Below, one piece after another: positions 52,656 to 64,000 of a stretch of DNA of 64,000 nt (positions are counted from its first letter, which is position 1; every line of letters begins with the position of its first letter). This DNA comes from Euonymus europaeus (Eukaryota; Streptophyta; Magnoliopsida; Celastrales; Celastraceae), in contig OY756964.1 of assembly GCA_963580455.1 (NCBI GenBank), positions 25,952,001-26,016,000 of the forward strand. Direction: 5' to 3'. Under the pieces are notes generated by a model. That model was not told the DNA's origin. It saw only the letters and a list, made by a program, of their open reading frames with translations, and did not search any database. The position numbers and the translations under genes were made by a program.

Positions 52656-53450
52656 CAGAACACAGCTTTGTCTTATCAAGAAAAGACAAGATGGAATTGA
52701 CAGGTAATCTACAGATTTGTCTGTTAGTTAACTATAAACGTTCCATCAAATACATGCAACATCAGTAATCTACCAAGCTGAGTCAAAAAAGGTAGATAAA
52801 CCTAATGAAAACCCTATTATTTTTAAAAAGACAACTTTTTCACTAATTAATGATTAATCGAATCTGACTGTGATAAGGATTTGATAGACTAAACAAGATT
52901 CAGTGAAAATAACAGCCTGCCCAATAGATTGTCTATCGGCTAATCTAAATTCTAATGAGTGTGTAAGCTGTAAAGTACTAAAGTGAAGATGAAAATATAA
53001 TGAATGCATAGTTAATGAAGTTAGGTGAGGGTGTTGAGTCGCGCTTTACTTGTAAAGATGATAAAGCCTCATTATTAACCTCTTGAAAGTACGAGGTCCA
53101 TGTTCAATATATATTAAACAATAGCATGTGAAGGGATTTGACCTAATTCAATCTATTCAAGATATCCTTCACTTTAGACCCAAGAAAGACCCCCACGATT
53201 TTACCTTTTACAATTATACTCGAGTGTTTTCGGATAAGGCTTCATCTTATAAGCCATTTGCTCATATTTCATCAACCGATTTGAGACTATTAGTCTTAAT
53301 GTCACCCTATTCAAATAACAAATATTGTCCCATTTGAGTTGATATCTCGAGCTGACATTATTTCGTTCTCACTAAACTGTCTCACTTAATAATGCTCGCG
53401 CTTAGGAAAAGACACATGTTGATTGGAAGGAGTATGGACTTTACTTATAA
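52656..53450. other. Intergenic AT-rich stretch
   Basis: No gene recognised. The frame at 53128-53337 has no family resemblance. Confidence 0.4.
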
Positions 53451-53671
53451 GGGTGTGTTTGATAAGAGAGTAATAAATATGAGTGTAATGTATTACGAGC
53501 GTAATCATTATCCACCTCTCCCCATGGGTAATCATTACACCCAAAATATGAAGAAAATTGTTTTAAAAAATTACATGGTAATTAATATACATGTCTACCA
53601 AACACAAATATTTGTTTATCCATATATTTTTAATGACTCTTGTAATCATTACACCCCTATCAAACGCATCA
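53451..53671. mobile_element. Tourist-like (PIF/Harbinger) MITE, 221 bp
   Basis: Flanked by TAA on both sides (53448-53450, 53672-53674). Ends are GGGTGTGTTTGATA at the left and, read inward from the right, TGATGCGTTTGATA. Short length, TAA duplication and this terminal repeat class fit Tourist-type MITEs. It has no coding capacity; the frame at 53392-53775 crosses it by chance. Confidence 0.75.
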
Positions 53672-53674
53672 TAA

Positions 53675-55549
53675 ATTATAAACTCATATATATTGGGTTA
53701 TGGCGATTATTCAAGCGATTTTGTATTTTAAGTATTGACATCATGAAAAGGGGGAGAAAATATGAAATTTTATAGAGTCACGTTTAAAATATCTTGTTTT
53801 GCATTGCATGCAAAGTTCAACTTATTCAATTATTGTAAACGTGAAGAGGACCAAGAGTGCACGCGATCGCTACTCTAACACCAGCATTTGACTTTTCGTG
53901 CAATGTGCATGCTAAAGAAGGCAAAGGAAGATCTCGAGTGATCTCTTAGCTAGGTGCATCCAAATTAGACGGCCAGGATTTCTCAAACTGATTTGTGTAC
54001 TCATCCAGACCGTGGAATGAGGCTGTCCGAAGTGATATCATGTGATCTCGGTTGATGCGATAGGTGGTCTATACGAGGTCGTATCGATCACGTTATTCAG
54101 AGTACTTTTCTCGCGTGCACATTAACAGTTCTGTACGTCGAGGATTATGTTTGTGGGTCCTTCGTATGCAAAATGCGGCTCCACTCGCTCACTTATAGCG
54201 CGTCTCAAATGTTTTTACATTTATTTTCGGTCAATTTTATCAAAGAAATATATAATTTTTTTGAAATTAATCGGTTGATCGGATTGGATTATTTCCTTAA
54301 TTACTCCTAACATTTGTTTATTTGGTTTGAGAAATAATATGTGCGACCAAAAGTCTCAATCGAAGTAAATATTATTAAGATGTTTTTTTGCAGATATCCC
54401 AAATATCTCATATTTTTTAGTCATATTTCAAATATATCCTAATAATATTCACTTCACAAAACACAATTTCAACTGCCTCCACTCTCACAGATAGCTTCTT
54501 AATCGTATTTTAATGCAAAAGGAAAGATAGTTTTGTTTAATTTTTTAAATATATTACAATCAATTTAATGTTTTACACGTGTCTTGATTGAACATCTCCA
54601 TAAATTTTTTGAAATGTAAAACTAACTAAAAAAACTCGACTAGGGATGTGCTCGTCATGCGCAATATGTGAAAGTTCGGCTGGTTTTATGATTTTCCCTA
54701 GCTTCGTATGATGACATCATTAAATCCACCCATGGGTAAGAGCAAGTTGAGTGAGCTCGAGAATAGTGACATTGAAAATTTTAGAGAGGTTAGAAAGAGC
54801 GATAAGAATAATAATATATAAAAAGTGAAAACTGAAAATTTTAGAGGACGTGAAGAGAGCGATAAGAAAAATAATATTTAAAAAGTGAAAAAAAATTATA
54901 TTGATAGATGTTTGTACTTTATATTTATAGAATGAAAAGAAAAAAATATATTAAAAATGAAAATATTATATTAAAAATATATTTTACTGACGTTAATAAA
55001 TATACGATTTAATTTTTTATATAACAAAAAAAACCCGATTGAACATTTGGAAAGTGTAATGGAGTGGAGTTGACAACTCACAATACACGCGTGTCTTCAT
55101 ATTAAAGTAGTTACGATCCTCTTTATAGAGACACAAAATCTAGCCGTTGAATTCTTTATTTGGGAGATGCGTGTTCCCTCGTTTTTATTCTGATCGGACT
55201 AGTCCCTATCTGCCGTAATGGGGACCACCGCACAAGATCTCCCTAGATACACTGCTATTTGATTCTCTGCCACAATGAGTAGCCGCCTATTTTTGCGAAA
55301 TGTCCAAATTAATCTTTTCACCGCTATTCACGCAAAAGGAAGTTATTATTATGAAAAGTGATAATTTATTAGGGTTTATTATATCTTTGGAACACATGAT
55401 AAGTAGTACAATAAAATATATTTAAAACTTAAAAAAATGGTGAGAGACTATTTATAATGTGTCATGGGAACACATATTATTATTATCCCATTATTATTTG
55501 GCTTCGTAGTTACATGGGAAGATGTTGATTTGATCGTTAGATTACTTTT
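53675..55549. other. Intergenic AT-rich stretch
   Basis: No gene recognised. A local duplication of about 60-70 bp (GAAAATTTTAGAG ... GAGCGATAAGAA-AATAATAT) occurs at about 54774 and 54833. Confidence 0.5.
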
Positions 55550-56161
55550 GGTGCGTTTGTTTTACATTTCGCATGACTTAAAGTTATGAGATCTCCTTAA
55601 AATATTGTGTCAATCAGATACCACATTTTGTGGATAGCTTAAAGTCGTGACTCCTATAACTTTAAGTTATGCAAAATGAAATGTTATCATCTCATAACTT
55701 TTCAAAGCTTAAAGTTATGGGACCCATAATATTTTACAACCACATCACATAATTGCCCCTCCGTATATTAGAAAATTTAAATTACTTTTTATTATAATAC
55801 TTTTTTAAATTTTTTTATATACATAGTTAATCTAACATAAAAATAAACTAAATACCACCACTACATTTTGTACAACTTAAAGCTGTGGGCTCCACAGTTT
55901 TTTACACAACATTTTTTATAGATTTAAGTACAATTTTTTTTTTCACGATTACAAGGGAGGAAATTACCCACAAATCAAGGACTCACTCAAGAGAGTCTCG
56001 AACTAAACGAGGCCAGCTAACCCCAACACTATCTTCCCACAACAGGCTTAACAAAGCAGATGGCAGAACATGAAGCACCTGCAATCCAAGATCATGAAGC
56101 AGAGCTATGAAATATTTTTAACTGCTTGAGCTATGAAATGGAATTGTTAAACAAACGACCC
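55550..56161. mobile_element. MITE-like element, 612 bp, with nested SINE-like insert
   Basis: Ends GGTGCGTTTGTTTTAC (left) and GGGTCGTTTGTTTAAC (read inward from the right), flanked by TTT on each side. The body has repeated ACTTAAAGTTATG and CATTTTGT motifs in both orientations, as expected for a foldback-type MITE. No coding capacity. Family not assigned. Confidence 0.5.
55932..56060 (-). mobile_element. SINE-like insert, minus strand
   Basis: On the minus strand a GTTCGAGACTC B-box-like motif lies about 20 bases after TTAGCTGGCC, and the segment ends in a run of A (T at 55930-55941 on the plus strand). It interrupts the MITE-like body. Boundaries and target duplication were not resolved. 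Confidence 0.35.
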
Positions 56162-56683
56162 TTTATATTTCATTTAAATATTGGGTTACACTACCATACA
56201 GAATCTATTTGTCTCCCATCGTTTTCCTGTTTTGTGTTTTTTATTTAAATTTTGAATCATATTTCAAAACTAGTTTTGAGCCCAAATTTCAATTGGGTGT
56301 CCAGTTTGGTTTAAAAAAAAAAATTTGAAAACCAAAAACATCAAAAATACAGTTTTAGTCAATTTTCAAAAAATTTCAATGAATTTCTTTTATGACTCTT
56401 TTCTCTTCCCTTTCTCTTCAATTTCATGTTTTTTTATCTTAAAAACGTGATCAAATAACATAGATCAAATGAATTTTTAACACTTTTTTATTTTTAAAAA
56501 CTAAAAGAAAAAATTCAAACACAATGTTATTTTTTTTTATGGTCTACAGTACAGACCGTGAATCCAAGACTCTGGACTGGACCATAATAAAGGCATTCTT
56601 TTGGGATATGTCCTAATCTACTTTTTGTTGAAGAGCATGTTGTCAAAGACAATTGCTCTTTATTTTTTATACAGAGTTTTTCT
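56162..56683. other. Intergenic AT-rich stretch
   Basis: Non-coding, nothing recognised. Confidence 0.4.
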
Positions 56684-57602
56684 TAGGGATGACATCAGAT
56701 CGGATTTCTCAAAATTTATATCTGATCCTAAATAAAAATAATGTATTCATATCCATATTCATATACCACGGATAAAAAAAATCTAAATTCATATCTTATC
56801 CATCGAATTTCGAATATTCTCCACAGATATCAGATTTATCCATATGACACAGCGACACATATTTTGTTAGCCTATGACACCAATTATAACTTCATGATTC
56901 ATGAATATAGTAATATAAAATAAATTCTAAAGTATAAATAATATCAAAAATCATCCAGCAATATAAAAAGTTTTCTAAAATCAAAGTCTAAAGTTCATAA
57001 AACGTTACAAATCAAAGTGCTTTCATCAACTGACAAATTCAAATTGAATAACATCTTCAATAAAATTTGGTATACCTCATCTTCATAAAAGTTGGTGATA
57101 ATGTTATCACTTGTCACATGTTAATTTATAATGTTATTGTTAAGTTTAAGGTTGTGTTTTTAGTATTCAGAACTAACTTTACTAATTAGGGTTTGAAAAA
57201 TATTAGTCAATTGAATATTTGAATTAGTAATATAAGATAATATCACATTATATAGTGTTATTACAAATTACAATTAATTCATATTACATAAAAAACATAC
57301 TTATGTTGACAATTATAATGTATATAAATATATTATTGGCATTAATTATCAATTATATAATTATATATGGACTATATAATATATGTGTGTGTGTGTCGGG
57401 TAGAATCGGATCGGATATAATCATATCGGATCAGATAGCCGCATATTCAGTTCGGATCGGATCGGATATGCCTAAATCCATATCCATTCAAAAAATTCGG
57501 GTTTTATCCATATCCATTATCCAGTCAACATATTTTTTCTACTGTTTGACCGGATCAGATCGGATCAAAAATCTACGAGTACTGACACATTTGTCATCTC
57601 TA
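56684..57602. mobile_element. Probable non-autonomous hAT element, 919 bp
   Basis: Left end TAGGGATGACA, right end read inward TAGAGATGACA, with CGGATC-rich sub-terminal repeats at both ends (ATCGGATCGGATAT-type). Flanking 8-mers GTTTTTCT and CTTTCTCT match at 6 of 8. No transposase. The right end abuts the MULE terminal repeat with a one-base gap. Confidence 0.5.
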
Positions 57603-57603
57603 C

Positions 57604-57728
57604 TTTCTCTGATATAGAATTAAAGTGCGGCCTTAAGTTACGGACTTCTTTTGTCCACAATCAGATGCATCTTACGGCCAAACTTCAACTCCTCCTCCTA
57701 AAACACAACGCAAGCGCGAATGATGTCT
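57604..57728. repeat. Left terminal inverted repeat of the MULE
   Basis: Matches the reverse complement of 61650-61774, including CGGACTTCTTTTGTCCAC and AACACAACGCAAGCGCG. Confidence 0.85.
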
Positions 57729-58940
57729 CAGACGAGCGATACTAGACGCGAGACCTCCACACCTTTGCGTATCCACGTTCGATGAACCTAACTCTTTGTC
57801 TCATTAAAACGTTCCAGCGAGCACCAGCAACCACCATCACTATCACTCCTCCAAACCCATCTCCCTCTATTGAACCTTGTGACTCTACACCCATCTCAGA
57901 GTATTCCGCTGAGCCCATCGACAACCCATAATCCAGAATCGAAATCCTTTCGCGACCAATTCTATCACCCATCCCCTTCGTCTCTGTCATCTGAGATGGG
58001 GTTTGCAATTTATCAAGTCGGGGCTCCCAATTTAGGGGTTCCTAATTTTGGGATTTATGGTCCTTCTCCAACCACCTATTCTGGTAAGTCTCCTCCAACT
58101 GCCTATTAGTCTTTACTTTTCAATTATTTTTTGAAACATATATGGACATGTCATTTGTGCAACTTGGCTTTGTTAATTTATTGGAGAGTGATTATTGTGT
58201 TGCTACTATAAAAATGCTGGTAGTTTGCGGAAAGAATATGTAAACTGTGGCAATTCTTGTTGTGGACAGACCATACTTGAAGCAATGATGGTTGATGCAA
58301 CAATGCTATTAATTGGTGCCCAATGTGAATTGATTTTGTTTTTGCTGGATATGACATGGGTGGGTGATATGATATAGGCCTTGGGGTGTTTGTGCTGTTT
58401 GTTATCAATGTCTTAGGGTAGCTAATGTGGGTTTTTGGTGCATATGTGAATCCTTAGACTTGCCAAGATACTGAGAGAGTGGAGCGATCCAAATACTTGT
58501 GGCTGATTGATATCGTAACCGTGAAAGTTGTAAAATTTGCTTCAGTGGAACTATGGAAATATCATTTATCTTTATCTATTGGAACGAAGCTAATTTTCGG
58601 AACAAACAATGCCAGACTGCAAGCAGGCAAACTACAGTTATCTTCTTAGTGCTTAAAAGCTCTTCACATGGCTTCCATTACACAGAGCAACTCATATTTT
58701 CCCGCTTCGTTTTTCATTTTACTATCCTTTCATTGTTAGAGAAAGAAAAATAAATAGGGGGCTTATGTACTCGAAGCAGACACCCCAAATATAGTAGAAT
58801 GAGAAAATGTAACTCTACTAAAATGGCTCAGCACAAGTTTTCTAAATCAAAAATAACTCAAAATATAGGGCCTTAGAAAAATCCTCTTGTCATGTGCTTG
58901 CCCTGTTCACCCGCAACCATGCTTTTTTTTTGCTAGTTCT
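57729..58940. other. MULE interior, left side
   Basis: 58020-58090 carries short open frames such as GVPNFGIYGPSPTTYSG ending near a GTAAGT, but no known family. Remaining sequence is AT-rich and non-coding. Confidence 0.4.
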
Positions 58941-61050
58941 TTACCTCCTTTTTAATATTTTTCCATAAAATTTTGCCCTAACATTTTCAGGGTCATTGAA
59001 AACAGGTTGCGAAAGACCAACACTAGGTGTGGAAGTTTGTCCTTCACAATTTACCGTAATTGAGCTAGGATTACATTGGATAGACTCCAATGTTTCAAGT
59101 GCAACCTTACATGTCTCATCATTAACCAATGCATCCTCAATGATTGCTGTAGTGAGCTTACGTAATCTATTATGTTTTAGAACAACGTTGGAGTCACAAA
59201 CACCTATCTCATGGCCGCTTCCATATGAACATGAAGTCATAGATTTCACTGATTTGGTCCACCTACACAGTACATATGTATTAGGCAATGGTGCTTGCAA
59301 TTGCATTTTGCTAAAAGCTGCAAATATGTGACGACAAATAATTCCACAAGACTCAAACTTTTTACAACTACAAGTTATACGATTCAATGATCTGTCCTCA
59401 ACAACTTTTCTCAAACTTTCTGGACTACAATCAACTCGGCCAACATTATAGATGTACGTGTTATCTAACACATTGTCAATCCTTGCCATATAGGCCATGT
59501 TTTGAAACAACTCATCTTGAACTTTGTGAAAAATAGAGTGTGTTTATAGCTCACCCATTGACTTTTGTATAGGCCACATCGTTTTGGTAATAGGTTGTTC
59601 ATTGATGTCTTTATGATCCAGAGATAGCTCTTAATGTCTTTGATGTTTTAATGCTCTAGCGAACCTGACCATGAAATCCATCAAATAATTTTTATTTGAA
59701 ACGTACGACTTGAACAATGAGTGACAACTTTATGCTATTTGACTACTAGACATACCTGTATAATTTCACAATTTTCAATTATCAGAAAATTGAAGCGGAT
59801 ATCATAAATTGCACAAAAGTTTACAAAATAATAAGATACCTGTAGAAAATGTATCATTAACAAAGGCAGGAATCCACTTGAAGCGGATATCATAAATTGC
59901 TTTTAACCACTCATTGCCAGACAACCCACTTTGCTTAACAACTTCTCTCCATCGAGTTTCAAACACCTGTGGAGTCTCTGAATTCCATATGCACTTTTGA
60001 AACCGTTGATAGTGATCTTTCCATTTCATTGCATATATCTTCTTTGAAAATTTGTTTAGAATATTCCACATACAATATCGATGCACAGTGCTTGGCATCA
60101 CTTGAGCTACAGGTTTACCCATTGCCGGATCTTGATCAGTGATGATCATTTTAGGTGGACCAACTGACATAGTTTTCAAGAAGTGCTGCAAAAGCCATAC
60201 AAATGACTCTGTTGTTTCATCACTTAAGAATGCAAATCCGAAGAGCGTAGTTATGTCATGGTGGTTGACTCTGACAAATGGTGCAAAAATCATACCATAT
60301 CGATTTGTATTGTAAGTAGTATAAAAAACTACCACATCTTCGAAAGTATTGTATAGCTTTTTGCATTATACATCTGCCCAAAAATAACGAGTCAACTTAT
60401 TTTCTTCATCTACATTGATTGAAAAATAGAACTCCAAATTTTTTTCCTTCTCCACCTCAAAAAATTCATACAACATTTGAGCATCATGCATTTTAGCCTT
60501 ATCCCGCGAGCATCATAGAAATCCTTCTCTATACACCCAATATTTTCTATACTACCGGCCACTAACTCCAAAATACTAATTTGTTAGTGAATTGGCACAT
60601 TGACTGTACTAAATTGTTGTGTCAAAGCCTTCTTAGCCAGACACATTGAATGGTGAGACGGTAGCAAATGTACCTCTCTTGGTTGTGATTATGGACCTCG
60701 TAGAATGTTGAAACAATGAAACTTTGATTAACATCCGACTTCACAAAAGCAATCTTAGTCTCATACCCTTCTCTAGTTAATCCACGTTCTCTTTTAGGAA
60801 CATAATTTGAGTCCTCCATTTGTCGAGTTCCTTGTTTGTAACAAATAAATTCTCGCCTAGTAATCTCATTACTCTTGTTTTTCTTAGTAGTCCACGCTCG
60901 AATACTGAATCCGGCTTCTCTTGCATATTCATTGTATAAACGTTGCGCATCATCTAATGAATTGAATTATTGCCCAATTTGAGGTTTTACTTCAAACCTT
61001 ACTTGAGGAACAAAAGTTATATTATTAGACGAAGACGAACCCATATCCAT
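58941..61050 (-). pseudogene. FAR1/MULE transposase pseudogene
   Basis: Starts MDMGSSSSNNITFVPQ at 61050, then a stop, then the FAR1 DNA-binding domain (DDAQRLYNEYAREAGFSIRA, ... REFICYKQGTRQ, ... RGLTREGYETKIAF, ... YEVHNHN) to about 60690. The MULE catalytic region spans 60480-59800, with FWADV then a stop, NTNRYGMIFAPFVRVNHHD and ITDQDPAMGKPVAQVMP. A SWIM zinc finger lies near 59390-59330 (CSCKKFESCGIICRH). The family usually has DTTY where this copy reads YTTY, so a likely catalytic Asp is lost. Several stops and frameshifts (near 60970, 60360, 59800-59520) confirm it is dead. Intact relatives are transposases; domesticated ones are the FHY3/FAR1 light-signalling factors. Confidence 0.88.
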
Positions 61051-61531
61051 TTGCAGACTACATTATATACACACGGGCATAACATCAAGACTTGTAATAG
61101 TTGCAAAATTGTCAAAATAACATATTACAACAATTTAAAGGGTAGAACAAATTCCATACTCAAAATAGCACACTAGAACAACTTCACTGGTAGAGCAAAG
61201 TCCATACTAAAAAAACATAGTAGAACAACTTAACTATTAGAACAAATTTCATACTAAAAAAAGCATACAACAATTTAACTAGAAGAAAAAATTGCATGCT
61301 CAAAATATTAATTCTACCTTAAAATTATACCTCAGTGATAGACCTTTGACTTGAGTCTCCTGATTGTTCCACCTTACAATAATACCTCATGTCAGTAATA
61401 GAACAAATTGCTTTCTCAAATGTGGGTTATCGATGGGTTAAATGGAGTACAAAGAACACTTGGATGGGTTCACTTGTGACAGAGTGTTTCGTCTGAAACA
61501 AAGATGAATGATGGTGTTTGATGGGACCGAA
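61051..61531. other. MULE interior, right side
   Basis: Upstream untranslated part of the transposase gene, with repeated AGTAGAACAACTT and ACTAAAAAAA motifs at 61130-61270. No gene. Confidence 0.5.
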
Positions 61532-61649
61532 GACGATGGGTTTGGCAGAGATGGTATGCGCGAGGATGACCGGAGACGATGGGTTTGGCAGATGTGGGTA
61601 TGCGCAACGATGACGGGAGACGATGGATTCAGAGGTCCGCTCGCGATTG
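61532..61649. repeat. Minisatellite of about 43-44 bp inside the MULE
   Basis: GACGATGGGTTTGGCAGA and variants begin at 61532, 61575 and 61619, with GGTATGCGC-A-GATGAC between them. The plus-strand frame at 61508-61693 is a product of this repeat. Confidence 0.8.
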
Positions 61650-61774
61650 GGACATCGTTCGCGCTCGCGTTGTGTTTTAAGAGGAGGAGCTGAAGTTTGG
61701 TCGGAAGATGCATCTGTTGGTGGACAAAAGAAGTCCGTAACTTAAGGCCACACTTTAAGTCCGTATTAGAGAAA

Positions 61775-62089
61775 CTCTATGTATATATTCAATTAATTTA
61801 GGTACTCGCAGTAAAAGCCGTTTTATATACGGATGCCCATTGGAGAGAATATTTACGGAACACTCGTTCGACACCGTTTATGTTCCGATGTCCACCAATT
61901 AAGACTAGACCGCCGCTATCGAAGCCTCATAAGTATTGACCACCACCCATTGAAGTCACAATCAAAATTTCGTAAGTATTGTTTCGAATTCAGACCAGAA
62001 CCAAACCAGAAAGTTACAAACCAATACAAGGAAGATAACCCCAATTAGACCATCTTGAGCCGACCACAACTACCAAAGTGGAAAGTCTT
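61775..62089. other. Spacer between MULE and LINE
   Basis: No gene recognised; the frame at 61833-62048 has no family resemblance. Confidence 0.4.
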
Positions 62090-63813
62090 TTCAATTATTG
62101 GTCAAAATCAACGTTTTAGATTATGTTATGAACGTTTTTGCTCTTCCTCATATTTTATGTGACGAGCTTGAAAGGATGATGAACTCCTTTTGGTGGGGTC
62201 GTGACGGTGCTGTCGGAAAAGGAATTAGTTGGATGAAATGGGATAGGTTATGTGTTCCTAAAAACAAAGGCGGGATGGGTTTCCGTAAGGTTCGAGCTTT
62301 CAATGTCGCTATGTTAGCTAAGCAAGGGTGGCGTTTGCTTACTTCTCCCAATTCATTAACAGCTCGGATTTATAAAGCTCGATATTATCCAAATGGATCT
62401 TTTTTGAATGCTAATCTGGGCTCTAATCCAAGCTATATCTGGAGGAGTATTTTGGAGGCCCAAGATTTGATAAGGAAAGGCATAAGATGGAGGGTAGGGG
62501 ACGGAAGCCAGATCCACATTTTTGATGATCCTTGGTTACCAGATTTGGAGCATCCATATGTGGTTTCTTCTAGTAATATTGTGGTTGGAGTTCCTACTGT
62601 TGACCATTTAATCTAGATGGATAATATGACGTGGGACAGTGAAGCTTTATCTGCCATGTTTTGTTCAAGGGATAAAGAGTTAATTTTCAAAATCCCTTTA
62701 AGTAAAAGGCGTTTGGATGACAAGTGGATGTGGGTTTGGGATGACAAAGGCCATTACACAGTGAGTAGTGGTTACTTCCAATTGATGACTTTGTCTTCAA
62801 ATAGTCTAAGCTCCTCAGACTTGGAGCCATGGCAATCTATTTGGAGTTTGAAAGTGCCTGCCAAGGTAAAAAATTTAATATGGCGTGCTTGTGTCAATGT
62901 ATTACCTACCATGAAGTCTCTCAAATCGAAATGTGTAGATGTCACTGATATATGTCCCGTATGTGCTGGAGCTGTTGAAGACCCATGTCATGCTTTGGTT
63001 TCTTGTCCGTTTGCTAGTAGGATTTGGATGGCATCTGCGATAGGTTTAAGCCTTGGCAATGTGAACACTTTTGTGGAGTGGTGGTCTCATTTAGCGAAGA
63101 ATATTAACAAATGTTTGCTAGACACAGCAGCTATGATTTGTTGGAGTATTTGGCTTAATCGAAATAGCCTTGTTTGGAACAGGAGGAGAAGTACTGATTC
63201 TCAAGTTTTGAGTAACTCGACATTTTTGCTTCATCAGTGGCAGGCTGCTCAAGTTTCTTCTCGAGGTCCAGGCTCCTCTAATGGGATAGTTGTGACGAGA
63301 TGGCAAAGGCCTCCTATTAACTTGGTGAAATGTAATTTCGACGCAGCCTTATTTACTCACTCACAAAAGCTTGGCATGGGCTGTGTTGTACGATCCGCAT
63401 CTGGTGAACTTATTGCTGCTAAAAGCTTCTATTTTGATGGTCCTTTGATTCCATTAATTGCTGAAGCTTTAACATGTAGAGAAGCTTTGAGTTGGTTGAA
63501 AAGTAAAGGTTTTGATGGCATAGTGTTTGAATCGGACTCTCAACTCTTAGTCCAGGCTCTCCAAAGACCTACGGATCGAGACTCATCCTATTTTGGTCTT
63601 ATCATCGGTGATTGTAAAGTCCTCTCGTTGGACTATGACGTTTGTCGGTTTAGTTTTGTTAAGAGGTCTGCGAATCAGGTTGCTCATGTTCTTGCAAGGG
63701 CAGCTGATTCTTTGTCTGACCTGGAGGTTTGGAGTTCATCTCCGCCTTCTTTGATCCATGATGTTCTGTTGCACGATTTAAGTTAATAATATTTCTACAA
63801 TTCAAAAAAAAAA
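62090..63813 (+). mobile_element. 5'-truncated LINE (plant L1 type) with A-tail
   Basis: Retains only the 3' part of ORF2, a short 3' UTR and a run of ten A at 63804-63813. The 5' truncation is typical of target-primed reverse transcription. No target duplication was confirmed. Confidence 0.85.
62098..63786 (+). pseudogene. LINE ORF2 C-terminal part: RT tail, zinc finger, RNase H
   Basis: One frame with a single in-frame stop (TAG at 62614-62616). It reads SFWWGRDGAVGKGISWMKWD, KGGMGFR, AKQGWRLL and GDGSQIHIFDDPWLP, the region after the RT core of plant LINEs. Then comes the zf-RVT region (WSLKVPAKVKNLIWRAC ... CPVCAGAVEDPCHALVSCPFA) and finally an RNase H domain with NFDAA, AEALTCREAL, ESDSQLLVQAL and the terminal NQVAHVLARAAD. 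Stop at 63784-63786. The RT catalytic core is missing, so it is inert. The near-intact frame suggests a fairly young insertion compared with other elements here. Confidence 0.9.
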
Positions 63814-64000
63814 GATTAAAAGATCCATAAATATATTATTTACGGACGTCGACCGCATATGCGGCGTGGCATGCACAAGTGATTCAAGCGCGTGAGGTTG
63901 GAGTTGGCGAACATAAATAGACACAAAATTTAGTACTTAGGGCAACCACAATGATACCTCTTTAATGACCCATCAAAATTTAAAAATGGGTTTCACATCT

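Larger units (their letters stand above)
57604..61774 (-). mobile_element. FAR1-type Mutator-like element (MULE), 4.2 kb
   Basis: Terminal inverted repeats of about 125 bp: 57604-57728 and 61650-61774. They start TTTCTCT, run through TTAAAGTG-GGCCTTAAGTTA and end near GATGTC, at about 90% identity by eye. Between them is a minus-strand FAR1/MULE transposase remnant. A clear 9-bp target duplication was not found; CTCTA occurs beside both ends. Sub-terminal DNA at 57740-58100 and 61440-61640 is GC-richer than the surroundings and may be captured sequence. Confidence 0.8.

Noticed and set aside
61508..61693. Plus-strand frame of 61 codons
   Set aside because: Explained by the 43-44-bp minisatellite and the MULE terminal repeat.

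Overview
The window is nuclear DNA of a flowering plant, most likely a eudicot. It is AT-rich, with GT-AG and a few GC-AG introns, plant telo-box and TGGGCC promoter elements, a cytosolic-type initiator tRNA-Met gene, a DECD-box UAP56 helicase, a WVD2-like TPX2 protein, a lectin receptor kinase and many plant transposable elements. The species cannot be named from the sequence.

Layout. 1-3.6 kb: decayed multi-exon transposon-type ORF inside a swarm of TGATACT motifs. 6.2-7.3 kb: two-exon L-type (legume-type) lectin gene on the minus strand. 9.7-10.3 kb: solo LTR. 11.5-20.5 kb: large inverted duplication; each arm carries a tandem pair of dead SEC61-gamma genes, one arm holds a later hAT insertion, and the loop holds a SINE and a 1.3-kb array of degenerate TGGGCC/GGCCCA palindromes with a ~285-bp period. 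21.9-22.5 kb: minus-strand pair of candidate C/D-box snoRNAs behind a telo-box/site II/TATA promoter. 22.8-24.3 kb: orphan exon of a quinone-oxidoreductase-like gene and an orphan frameshifted lectin exon. 25.8-31.2 kb: UAP56/RH15-type RNA helicase, 11 coding exons. 32.7-33.0 kb: FBD-domain remnant. 33.8-36.8 kb: WVD2-like (TPX2) microtubule-associated protein. 38.5-43.6 kb: complete but dead Ty3/gypsy element with 275-bp LTRs and an ATGCC target duplication. 44.1-46.5 kb: intronless SD2-5-type G-lectin receptor kinase. 48.9-50.2 kb: two tandem repeats. 52.06 kb: initiator tRNA-Met. 53.4-57.6 kb: Tourist-like MITE, a second MITE and a hAT-like element. 57.6-61.8 kb: FAR1-type MULE with ~125-bp terminal inverted repeats. 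62.1-63.8 kb: 5'-truncated LINE.

Genes that look functional are the lectin, UAP56, the WVD2-like gene, the SD2-5-like kinase, the tRNA and probably at least one snoRNA. They are unrelated housekeeping, cytoskeletal and defence/signalling genes and do not form a pathway. Exon structures were built by joining reading frames across splice sites and checking phase by hand. UAP56 (428 aa) and the WVD2-like protein (423 aa) close in phase over all exons. The features most worth following up are the snoRNA pair, the SEC61-gamma inverted duplication with shared lesions, the TGGGCC palindrome array, three GC-AG introns in two neighbouring genes, and an initiator tRNA carrying two compensated stem changes.
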